Both the position numbers and the translations under genes were made by a program. Of a DNA stretch of 22,854 bases, positions 1-7,471 are shown one piece after another; the stretch's first letter is position 1; the number at the start of each line of letters is the position of its first letter. The notes below the pieces were generated by a model that did no database searches, had not been told where the DNA came from, and worked only from the letters and a program-made list of their open reading frames with translations. Origin of the DNA: DATDOO01 sp035293245 (GTDB lineage: Bacteria; Pseudomonadota; Gammaproteobacteria; Methylococcales; Methylococcaceae); assembly GCA_035293245.1 (NCBI GenBank), contig DATDOO010000332.1, positions 1 through 22,854 on the forward strand, in the 5' to 3' direction.

Positions 1-204
1 AATTGCACCGGCTTGCCGTCGATGGTGAGCTTGTCGCTGCTGCGCAGCCGGTCGCCCGGCTGGGCCGCGACGCCATTGACGCACACCGCGCCCCTGGCGA
101 TCCACTGTTCGATTTCCCGGCGCGAACCGAGTCCGGCGTGCGCCAGCACTTTCTGGATGCGTTCGCCGTCCTCGGGGATTTCCGCCCCCGGGGGTGGAGA
201 GGGG

Positions 205-801
<597 letters not shown>

Positions 802-811
802 TGCTTATCCT

Positions 812-1588
812 TCAAGCGCCGCGCGGCTGGACGCGCAGTTCGGCCAAGGCCTCGTCCTGGAGAATGTCGATCAGCCCTTCCCGGCCCAGCTCCAGCACGG
901 CGAGCAGGGACACCACCGCGCCGTGCCGCCCCTCGTCGCGGCGGAACAGTTGCGGAAAGGCCAGCGTGCCGGTCTGGCCGAGGCGCTGGAGAATCTGGCT
1001 CATGCGTTCCCGTACCGACAGCGGTTCGCGCTGGATATGGTGATGGCCGAATTGCTCGGCGCGCCGGATGACGTCGCGGAATGCGCGCAGCACTTCATCC
1101 AGATGCAGCTCCGGGTAGCGGCGGCGGACTCCGATCAGGTCGTGCTCGGCGCCGACGGAAAATACGTCCCGCTCCAGGCGCGGCAAACGATCGATATCCT
1201 CGGCGGCCTGCTTGAAACGCTCGTATTCCAGCAGGCGGCGCATCAGATCGGCGCGCGGGTCTTCTTCCGGGGCCACGCCGGCATTGGGCCGGGGCAGCAG
1301 CATCCGCGATTTGATTTCCGCCAGGAAGGCGGCCATCAGGAGATATTCCGCCGCCAGTTCCATGCGCATCTCGCTCATCATCTCGATATAGGCGATGTAC
1401 TGGCGCGTGACGGCGGCAATAGGGATGTCAAGCACGTCGAGATCGTCGCGCCGGATCAGATAGAGCAGGAGGTCCAGCGGCCCGGTGAAGGTTTCCAGAA
1501 ACACTTCCAGCGCGTCGGGCGGGATATAGAGGTCGTGGGGCGTTTCGTTCAGCGGCTCGCCGCGTACCACGGCGATGGGGATGGTCAC
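812..1588 (-). CDS. scpA: Segregation and condensation protein A (ScpA)
   Basis: 258 residues; the kleisin subunit that bridges the SMC heads and binds ScpB in chromosome condensation. The N-terminal motif FTGPLDLLLYLIRRDDLDVLDIPIAAVTRQY is diagnostic, followed by AAEYLLMAAFLAEIKSRMLLP, the SMC-contact helix. The C-terminal winged helix (about residues 180-255) is recognisable though divergent. The gene starts 7 bp after the site-2 protease gene stops and is followed 10 bp later by scpB, indicating one transcription unit. Length is normal for the family. Confidence 0.95.
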   Translation of the reverse strand: MTIPIAVVRGEPLNETPHDLYIPPDALEVFLETFTGPLDLLLYLIRRDDLDVLDIPIAAVTRQYIAYIEMMSEMRMELAAEYLLMAAFLAEIKSRMLLPRPNAGVAPEEDPRADLMRRLLEYERFKQAAEDIDRLPRLERDVFSVGAEHDLIGVRRRYPELHLDEVLRAFRDVIRRAEQFGHHHIQREPLSVRERMSQILQRLGQTGTLAFPQLFRRDEGRHGAVVSLLAVLELGREGLIDILQDEALAELRVQPRGA

Positions 1589-1595
1589 GACCGTT

Positions 1596-2249
1596 TCAGA
1601 GTATGCCGGCGACGGCGAACAACAACCGTTGCAGCGCGGACGCCGGCCCGCTGAGAACCAGCGGCAGCAGCCCGGTAACGAGCAGCGTCAGCAGGATGGG
1701 AAATCCGTAAGGCTCAAGGCGGCTGAATGGTTCAGCCAGACGCGGGGGAAGAAGGCCGACGGCGATGCGCCCGCCATCCAGCGGCGGCAGCGGGAAAAGA
1801 TTGAGCACCATCAGGATAACGTTGATGGCGATGCCGGCCATGCCCATGTATGCGAGCGGCTGGGTGATGAAATCCGTGTGCGCAATCATCGCCAAACGGG
1901 TCACCAGCGCCCAGCCGATTGCCATGAGCAGGTTGGCCATCGGTCCGGCCAATGCCACCAGCACCATGTCGCGGCGCGGCTGGCGCAGGCGGGAGAAATC
2001 CACCGGCACGGGCTTTGCCCAGCCGAAAATGAAACCGCCGGGCAACAGCATCATGATGCCGGGAACCAGCAGCGTGCCCACCGGGTCGACGTGATGCAAG
2101 GGATTCAGCGACAGGCGGCCAAGCCGCTTGGCGGTCATGTCGCCGCACAGGCTGGCGACCCAGCCGTGCGCCACCTCGTGCAGGGTGATGGCGAACAATA
2201 CCGGCAAAGCCCAGACGGCGATTTTCTGTACGAAGGACAGATCTTCCAT
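1596..2249 (-). CDS. Site-2 protease family protein (M50 metallopeptidase)
   Basis: 217 residues, several membrane segments. The zinc-binding HEVAH motif is at residues 24-28 inside the first hydrophobic helix. The second metal ligand motif, LPPLDGGRI, has its Asp at about residue 158 near the C-terminal hydrophobic region. These are the two signatures of the M50 intramembrane protease family. It is the short form without a PDZ domain, so it is not RseP. The physiological substrate is unknown. The gene sits 19 bp downstream of the yciO-like gene and 7 bp upstream of scpA; this neighbourhood is widely conserved in proteobacteria but does not reveal the function. Confidence 0.9.
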   Translation of the reverse strand: MEDLSFVQKIAVWALPVLFAITLHEVAHGWVASLCGDMTAKRLGRLSLNPLHHVDPVGTLLVPGIMMLLPGGFIFGWAKPVPVDFSRLRQPRRDMVLVALAGPMANLLMAIGWALVTRLAMIAHTDFITQPLAYMGMAGIAINVILMVLNLFPLPPLDGGRIAVGLLPPRLAEPFSRLEPYGFPILLTLLVTGLLPLVLSGPASALQRLLFAVAGIL

Positions 2250-2268
2250 GTCGGCATTATATCCGAAA

Positions 2269-2904
2269 TCAGCCTTGCTCCGGCGGCGACAACCCCGGAA
2301 TACGGCCCGCGCCCTGACGGATCAGCACCGGTTCGTCGCTGCTCAGGTCGAGGATGGTGCTGGGCTGATGGGTCAGGTAGCCCCCGTCGAGCACGGCCTG
2401 CACCTGATGTTCCAGCCGTTCGCGGATATCGAAGGGATCGGGAAGCGATTCTTCCTCGCCGGGCAGGATCAGCGAGGCGCTGATGAGCGGTTCGCCCAAT
2501 TCGGCGATCAGCGCCCGGGCGATGACGTGATCCGGAAGGCGCACGCCGACGGTCTTGCGCTTGGGATCCTGCAAACGGCGCGGAGCTTCCCGCGTGGCAC
2601 GCAGGATGAACGTGTAAGGCCCCGGAACCAACGGGCGGATAAGGCGGAACGCCGCGTTGGGAATCTGGCCGAATTGCGCCGCCTGGGCGAGGTCGGCGCA
2701 GCACAGGGCAAGCAAGTGACGCTCGTCCAGCTGGCGGATGCGGCGCAATTGCATCTGCGCTTCCAGGCTGCCGGCCTGGCAGCCGAAGTTATAGCCCGAA
2801 TCGCTCGGATAGACGATCAGCGCGCCCTCGCGGAGCAGATCCACGGCCCGGCGGATAAGGCGCGGCTGCGGGTCTTCCGGGTGAATCTGTAAAAACAGCG
2901 CCAT
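2269..2904 (-). CDS. YciO/YrdC/Sua5-family protein (L-threonylcarbamoyladenylate synthase-like)
   Basis: 211 residues from ATG 2904 (MALFLQIHPEDPQPRLI). The YrdC-like fold is recognisable: REGALIVYPSDSGYNFGC, then KRKTVGVRLPDH and LGEPLISASLILP. True TsaC/Sua5 proteins make threonylcarbamoyl-AMP for tRNA t6A. This protein resembles the YciO subgroup, whose own role is less certain, so I do not assign tsaC. The open frame extends upstream to 3114, but the extra residues (METRKNAFDWRR...) lie in decayed intergenic DNA and match nothing in the family, so 2904 is preferred. No strong ribosome site is visible before it. First gene of the yciO-M50-scpA-scpB-rluB run. Confidence 0.88.
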   Translation of the reverse strand: MALFLQIHPEDPQPRLIRRAVDLLREGALIVYPSDSGYNFGCQAGSLEAQMQLRRIRQLDERHLLALCCADLAQAAQFGQIPNAAFRLIRPLVPGPYTFILRATREAPRRLQDPKRKTVGVRLPDHVIARALIAELGEPLISASLILPGEEESLPDPFDIRERLEHQVQAVLDGGYLTHQPSTILDLSSDEPVLIRQGAGRIPGLSPPEQG

Positions 2905-3208
2905 GACTTGGAAACACTTGCTGAAAAAGGCAAAGAACCGTTCCAGTCTGACGGCTTTACAGGGAAAAGGATAGGGGGGTTTACGTCTGCTTTTACTGAG
3001 CTTATGGAAAGAAATGTCATGGTGCGTTCCGCAAAAAACCGCTCGCAGGCTGTTGAAATTTGCCCACGCCTTCGGCCCCCTCCTCCAATCAAAGGCATTT
3101 TTTCGGGTTTCCAAGCCTTGCGGGACCTGAAAACCGGATTCTGGCCGGTTTATACCCCCTAACCTGGGTTTTTTCCCGCCTTCCGGCGGTCTCCGGACGG
3201 ACCTCTCC
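2905..3208. other. Non-coding stretch between the yciO-like gene and the IS remnant
   Basis: No credible gene is seen in these 300 bases. Frames are short and unlike any family. A hairpin is present: AAACCGG at 3131-3137 pairs with CCGGTTT at 3145-3151. The sequence is less GC-rich, with A/T runs, unlike the flanking genes, and may be old mobile-element flank. The promoter of the yciO-scpAB operon should lie here on the minus strand, but I cannot point to clear -35/-10 boxes. Confidence 0.5.
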
Positions 3209-3930
3209 CTAGGCGGTCGACAACCGCCACCCGCACAAACTGCTCATCCGCACCAGGTTGTAGGCCGTATAAGGTGAACACCGTCTGGGCCTTCACCTTC
3301 ATCAGCCCCACAAAGCACGTCTTGCGCAAGCCACCCACGGTCTTCGCCCAACCAAACACTTCCTCGATCCTTTTTCGGATCTTCAGGCTCGTTTGGTATC
3401 CCGCATGGCGCGTGGTGCACCCGTCAATGGCACTGCCCTTGGACTTCTACGCCACATGCGGCGTGACCTTCATCTCTCGTATCGCCTGCACAAAGGACTT
3501 CACGTCGTAATTCGTCGCCCCTGCAAAATTCATCCAAGCGCCACGGGGATCGCTGATGGCAGGCTTGGGTTTTCCCAGCATACCGAGAAACACGGCCATG
3601 AATCCTTCAGGGCAGTAGTCGATGTGCTGAATCAACTGACGCTCGGAGCGGATGAAATACAAGGTCTGGATCAGGATCGCCCGAAGCAGCCGCTCCGGCG
3701 GAATCGAGGCACGCCCCGTCTTGACATACAGGGCATCTAGCTCCGCATCCATCGTGGACAGCAGGCCATCCGCGACCCGGCGGAACTTGCACAGCGGATG
3801 CTCAGGCGGGATTCTTTCCTCCAGGGTTCGGTAACCGCCATGAAATTCCGGCTTGTAATTTGCCTCCTGTTTTTGATAAAAATCCAATCTAAGCAAGACC
3901 TTTTTTCAATATGAACCGTTTCCAAAAGGG
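3160..3930 (-). mobile_element. Degenerate IS5-like insertion sequence remnant (limits approximate)
   Basis: The region is defined by a broken transposase gene (3209-3896, minus strand). I could not find a convincing pair of terminal inverted repeats or a target-site duplication, so the ends are estimates. The element is shorter than a complete IS of this type and its transposase has a stop, a frameshift and an apparent internal deletion, so it should be immobile. It separates the yciO-scpAB run from the TonB-receptor block. Confidence 0.6.
3209..3896 (-). pseudogene. IS5-like DDE transposase, disrupted
   Basis: The N-terminal part (about 95 residues from ATG 3896) matches IS5-type transposases: RTLEERIPPEHPLCKFR, TGRASIPPERLLRAILIQ, FIRSERQLIQHIDY. 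The middle catalytic region is mostly missing. The frame passes quickly to NYDVKSFVQAIREMKVTPHVA, which is normally far downstream. An in-frame TAG follows at 3447-3449, probably a CAG-to-TAG change in the usual HVAQ motif. Beyond it the frame continues SAIDGCTTRHAGYQTSLKIRKRIEEVFGWAKT, a typical C-terminus with the catalytic Glu region. A one-base frameshift near 3270 then moves the reading frame to AYNLVRM before the TAG at 3209. Three independent lesions show it is dead. Confidence 0.85.
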
Positions 3931-3936
3931 CTGACC

Positions 3937-5862
3937 ATGGCTCCAACTTCGTTACTCCGTAATGCTTTGGTAGCCGCTCTGCTTTTTTCCCCTCTCTCTT
4001 CGCCCGCCGGTGAAACGGGAACGACCCTGCCCAAAATTACGGTCCACCCCCACGACGCCACATTTTCAGCACCGTCCGCTGGTCAGAACACCACCCTTTT
4101 CGACGAAGCGGACCTTGCCATCGGCCACGAACGCACCGTGGACGAAGTGCTCCGCGGCGAGCCGGGCGTTACCGTCACCAAAAGCGGGGCCTTCGGGGTT
4201 GGCACCCTCTCCTTGCGCGGCGCCGGCGGTCAGGGCCTGCTAACCCTGGACGGGCTGCCGGTGGCGGATTCGGCGCCCGGCGTGGTCAACCTCAACGCCT
4301 TGCTGCCAGACGGTTTGCAGAGCCTCGAAGTCGACCGGGGTTTCGGCCCGGCCTCGCAAACCTTCTCCGCCCTGGGCGGTGCCATCCGCATGACTTCCCG
4401 CGAAGCTACGATAGACAGCGCCGACCTGCGCGTCGAAGGAGGCACGTTCGGCTTCCTCAAGGAAACCCTGCGCGGCAACCTGAAAGGCGAGGACGCGCGT
4501 CTTGCCGTGACGGTCAACCGCTCGGATGCCTTCGACGGCGCTTTTCATGCGCAAAAAGATAACGGCAACCCGGAGCGCGACCCTTTCCACGGCACCCAGG
4601 CCCTGTTCCGGGCGGGTTATGACTTCAGCGACGACCTGAGCTGGGACGGTTCCATGCTCTTCCGCGATTCCTGGAACGCCTTCGACGCGTTCGGCATCCG
4701 CAACGGCGCTCTCGCCCTGGTGGACGAAAAAGGTGCCTTTTTCGCCGAGGAAAACTGGATGGCGCAGAACAGCCTCAAAGCGCGCCTCTCCGATGCTTGG
4801 CTCAGCCGCCTGCAACTGGGCTACACCCACACCCGCAACCACGCGGAAGTCATGGGGCTGAAATTGGGCTACACCACGGACCTTTACCTGGCCCGCTGGG
4901 AAAACGACCAGCGCCTGTGGCAAGGCACCGGCGACGATGCGCTCCATCTGGTGTGGGGCGCGGAAGGCCGCCACGAGAACGCCCACGCCCCCACCCTCGT
5001 GCCCGTCGCCCCGTTCGTGTTCGCTCCCGGTGAGACCTTCGCCGAGGAGCGCAGCCAGCAGGCTGGCTTTGCGGAAACCCGTTTCCGTTACGGCAAACTC
5101 AGCGGCGACGTCGGGGTGCGCTACGAAAGTTACAGCCGCTTCGACGACCATGCCTTGCTCCACGCCGGCTTAGCCTGGCAATTCACGCCGGAATGGAAAC
5201 TGCGCGCCAACGGCGGCAACGGCTTCCGCATCCCTGGCTACGGCGAGCGACTTTTCCCGCTGCTGGGCAATTTCGCCGTCAAACCCGAACGGGGCGCCGG
5301 CGGCGATCTGGGGCTGGAATGGCAACCCGCCACCCGCGCCAGACTCAACCTCACCGGCTTTTACAACCGCTACGACGACCTCGTCATCGTCACCTGGAAC
5401 CCGATTCCCTCCGCGCAAATCCCCTGCATCGGCGAATGCCTGTCCAATCTCCCCAACGCCAGCATCGCCGGACTGGAGGCCGCGGGCGAAATCGCCTTCA
5501 ATGACCAATGGCGCGGCGGCGCGGCTTACACCTACACCGACAGCCGCAACCTGGACACCGGCCGCCGCGTGCCGTTCCGTCCACGGGACAGCGTGCGCGT
5601 GTGGGGCGAATGGCGGCTCCCCGATCTGCCCGTTACCCTGTGGGCCGAGGGCCTGTACCGGGGACGCACATATAACGACGTGGACAACACCCTGGACGTG
5701 GACGACTCCTTGCGTTTCAACGCCCAGATGAGCTACCAGATCGCGCCCAGCCTGGACCTCTATGTACGGGGCGAAAACCTGAGCAACGACAAGACTCCGG
5801 ACGCTTTCAGCTTCGACTTCCCCGGCGCGGCAGTTTACGGCGGCGTGGTTTGGAAGCTGTAA
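3937..5862 (+). CDS. TonB-dependent outer-membrane receptor (BtuB-like)
   Basis: 641 residues. A signal peptide (MAPTSLLRNALVAALLFSPLSSPAG) is followed by a short periplasmic segment with a possible TonB box (LPKITVHPH). The plug domain covers about residues 45-155 (TVDEVLRGEPGVTV, GTLSLRGAGGQG, LLTLDGLPV, LQSLEVDRG, ALGGAIRMTSR). The rest is a 22-strand-type barrel with alternating aromatic strands, including NGFRIPGYGERL and LNLTGFYNRYDDLV. It would import a scarce ligand using TonB/ExbB energy; the substrate (siderophore, cobalamin or other) cannot be told. The last residues are VVWKL rather than the usual terminal Phe. The ATG has a GG-rich site a few bases before it. The start lies only 40 bp after the dead transposase. 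Confidence 0.92.
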   Translation: MAPTSLLRNALVAALLFSPLSSPAGETGTTLPKITVHPHDATFSAPSAGQNTTLFDEADLAIGHERTVDEVLRGEPGVTVTKSGAFGVGTLSLRGAGGQGLLTLDGLPVADSAPGVVNLNALLPDGLQSLEVDRGFGPASQTFSALGGAIRMTSREATIDSADLRVEGGTFGFLKETLRGNLKGEDARLAVTVNRSDAFDGAFHAQKDNGNPERDPFHGTQALFRAGYDFSDDLSWDGSMLFRDSWNAFDAFGIRNGALALVDEKGAFFAEENWMAQNSLKARLSDAWLSRLQLGYTHTRNHAEVMGLKLGYTTDLYLARWENDQRLWQGTGDDALHLVWGAEGRHENAHAPTLVPVAPFVFAPGETFAEERSQQAGFAETRFRYGKLSGDVGVRYESYSRFDDHALLHAGLAWQFTPEWKLRANGGNGFRIPGYGERLFPLLGNFAVKPERGAGGDLGLEWQPATRARLNLTGFYNRYDDLVIVTWNPIPSAQIPCIGECLSNLPNASIAGLEAAGEIAFNDQWRGGAAYTYTDSRNLDTGRRVPFRPRDSVRVWGEWRLPDLPVTLWAEGLYRGRTYNDVDNTLDVDDSLRFNAQMSYQIAPSLDLYVRGENLSNDKTPDAFSFDFPGAAVYGGVVWKL

Positions 5863-5887
5863 CACCGTAAGGCGCACGGCGAAGCCG

Positions 5888-5951
5888 CCCGGCAGCCCGT
5901 GTAGGGCGTAATAGGCGATAGCCGTATCAAGCCCCTGCACGGGCTGCCGGG
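5888..5951. repeat. REP-like nested palindrome
   Basis: CCCGGCAGCCCGTG (5888-5901) and its exact reverse complement CACGGGCTGCCGGG (5938-5951) form a 14-bp perfect stem. The 36-base loop contains a second small hairpin (GGC GATA GCC) within GTAGGGCGTAATAGGC. No T-run follows either arm, so it is not a classic intrinsic terminator. The element lies 25 bp after the receptor gene and 28 bp before the LuxR gene. A related GTATAGGGCGCAAT string occurs at about 7315, suggesting a dispersed repeat. Confidence 0.65.
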
Positions 5952-5979
5952 GGGAAATCATTGACAATAAGGATGTGCA

Positions 5980-7107
5980 ATGGCCCATCGGAAGACCCAC
6001 GTACTCACCGCCCTGCGCCAACTGGCCCTGCTCTCCCCGGGGGGGTGCATGGCGCTGCCGGAGGCTTTCGCGCTGCTGCGCGGACTGGTCGGCTGCGACA
6101 CGCTCAACATGTTCTGGCACGACGCGCGCTGCAATCTCGTCGACTTCACGCCGGGCGCGCCGATCTCCATGACGGTGCTGGCCGATTACGTGGAGAACTT
6201 CGCACCCCACGAGGAACCGATGCGCCTGGCCGGCATGGCGACCCGGCAGACTTTCCAGAGCGGACAGCTTACTTACTGTTGCAGCGAATCGGCGGATTTC
6301 GATCATCGGGCCCTGAAAAAGTCCGAATTCTATAACCGGGTTCTCAAGCTCACCGGCTATGGCTGGGTTGCGGGAGTGATATGCCGGCACCCGGACGGCA
6401 CGCCCCTGGGCGGCATCGGCCTGGGCCGCGAATTGCATCGGGACGATTTCGGCGAGCAGGAAATCCGGTACCTGGCACAGGCCCAGCCCTGGATCGAGCA
6501 CCTCCTGCGCCGCCAGGCTGAACCTCGGCAGGCCGAACTCTACACTGCCGACGGCGCCGCGGCCTCGGCGCTGCTCGATGCCCAGGGGAAAATCCTTTTC
6601 TCCAGCCCGGGCGCCCTGTCGTTATTGCACCTGGCGGCCGACACGGCCCACTCTGGCCCGCCTTTGCGCCGCAGCGCCCAGGGCGACGTCGATCACCTGC
6701 TGCGCCGCATCGCCCGCCCTCTCGCCGCCGCCCTGAACGGCCTGGCAGCGCTGCCGCCCGCGTTGACCATCAGCAACCGCTGGGGGCGCTTTCATCTGCG
6801 CGCCTACGCGATGAGCGCCTTCGAGGCCGGCACGCCCATGCAGATTTCCCTGCACATCGAGCGCCAGGTACCGCCGTCCCTGCGGGTATTCGGCTCTCCG
6901 CGCTTTCTCGCCCTGTCACCACGGGAGCGGGAAGTCTGCCTGCACGTCCTCGCCGGCCGCAGCCACAGCGAAATCGCCCGCGAAATGGCGATCAAGCCCT
7001 CCACCGTGATCTATTTCACCCGCCAGTTGTACCTGAAGCTCGGCATCACCCGTCAAGCGGAGCTGTTGCCGGCGCTTCTGTCCGAAACGCCATCGCCGAT
7101 CGGCTGA
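5980..7107 (+). CDS. LuxR-family transcriptional regulator
   Basis: 375 residues. The C-terminal LuxR/FixJ helix-turn-helix is clear from about residue 312 (LSPREREVCLHVLAGRSHSEIAREMAIKPSTVIYFTRQLYLKLGI). The HTH variant TVIYFTRQLYLKLGI replaces the common TVKNHLSNIYRKLGV, so DNA specificity may be unusual. The first 300 or so residues show no receiver domain or recognisable autoinducer domain; the segment VAGVICRHPDGTPLGGIGLGR looks GAF/PAS-like, so it may sense a small molecule. AAGGAT at 5969-5974 is a good ribosome site for this ATG. The gene lies between the TonB receptor and the large repeat protein on the same strand, so either may be its target; this is inference. Confidence 0.9.
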   Translation: MAHRKTHVLTALRQLALLSPGGCMALPEAFALLRGLVGCDTLNMFWHDARCNLVDFTPGAPISMTVLADYVENFAPHEEPMRLAGMATRQTFQSGQLTYCCSESADFDHRALKKSEFYNRVLKLTGYGWVAGVICRHPDGTPLGGIGLGRELHRDDFGEQEIRYLAQAQPWIEHLLRRQAEPRQAELYTADGAAASALLDAQGKILFSSPGALSLLHLAADTAHSGPPLRRSAQGDVDHLLRRIARPLAAALNGLAALPPALTISNRWGRFHLRAYAMSAFEAGTPMQISLHIERQVPPSLRVFGSPRFLALSPREREVCLHVLAGRSHSEIAREMAIKPSTVIYFTRQLYLKLGITRQAELLPALLSETPSPIG

Positions 7108-7169
7108 CTTTGCATCAAGCGGCGAAACGCTGCTCCCTTTGTTCGCACAATTTCGCCTATTTGAGCGCT

Positions 7170-7187
7170 CCCCCCAAATTTGGGGGG
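7170..7187. promoter_or_regulatory. Perfect 18-bp palindrome, candidate operator
   Basis: CCCCCCAAATTTGGGGGG is fully self-complementary and sits 63 bp after the LuxR-type gene and 285 bp before the repeat-protein gene. Dimeric regulators such as LuxR-type proteins bind dyads of this length, so it is a candidate site for the adjacent regulator. It lacks a T-tail and has no loop of ordinary size, which argues against an intrinsic terminator. Assignment to the LuxR protein is inference. Confidence 0.45.
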
Positions 7188-7220
7188 GAAGTGCGCGGCC
7201 CGTTTCCGGCATGCTGATCC

Positions 7221-7260
7221 CCTAGGGATTCTGTAGGACGTGTTTTCCTAGAGATTTTGT
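7221..7260. repeat. Two 14-bp direct repeats spaced 26 bp
   Basis: CCTAGGGATTCTGT (7221-7234) and CCTAGAGATTTTGT (7247-7260) differ at 2 of 14 positions and start 26 bp apart, about two and a half helical turns. They lie in the presumed upstream region of the repeat-protein gene and may be regulator sites. Function is unknown. Confidence 0.45.
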
Positions 7261-7334
7261 CTGGCTTGGGGTGGGCGCCTCTAGTCGCGGCGCGGACCGT
7301 ACGCCGGAGAGTCCGTATAGGGCGCAATGCACTC

Positions 7335-7410
7335 ACGGCATCCTTGCCGTTCGTCCTGCCGGGCGGCTTCGCCGTGCAAAACGGCCATCTTGCCGTTTTG
7401 TCGCGGAGGA
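7335..7410. repeat. REP-like palindromic repeat, copy A
   Basis: Two related hairpins occur in tandem: ACGGC/GCCGT (7335-7339 and 7346-7350, loop ATCCTT) and CAAAACGGC/GCCGTTTTG (7377-7385 and 7392-7400, loop CATCTT), the second with a perfect 9-bp stem. The 30-base core at 7375-7404 matches 20191-20220 at 25 of 30 positions, identifying a dispersed repeat family. Confidence 0.65.
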
Positions 7411-7471
7411 CCGCCACGCTGTTCCGCCCGGGCTAATGGTTAATAAAACAAAGTAATCCTCGGAGGAAAAA

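Larger units (their letters stand above)
7108..7471. other. 364-bp regulatory-looking intergenic region
   Basis: No gene is seen. It holds the perfect palindrome at 7170-7187, two 14-base direct repeats (7221-7234 and 7247-7260) and a repeat cluster with two related hairpins (7335-7350 and 7377-7400). GGAGG about 6 bases before ATG 7472 is a strong ribosome site. I cannot place a confident -10/-35 pair; TTAATAAAAC near 7440 is AT-rich and may be the promoter core. Confidence 0.6.

Noticed and set aside
2905..3114. N-terminal extension of the yciO-like protein
   Set aside because: The extra residues resemble no YrdC-family sequence, and DNA composition here is unlike the gene; the ATG at 2904 gives the normal length.
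5961..5966. TTGACA as a -35 box for the LuxR gene
   Set aside because: It is only 14 bases before the ATG, so the transcript would start inside the coding region, and no -10 follows at 16-18 bp.
3937..6501. Long minus-strand open frames opposite the TonB receptor and LuxR genes
   Set aside because: They have no recognisable domain and are codon-structure shadows of GC-rich plus-strand genes with clear families.
7335..7410. CRISPR array
   Set aside because: Only two imperfect hairpins occur, without regular repeat-spacer periodicity or cas genes.
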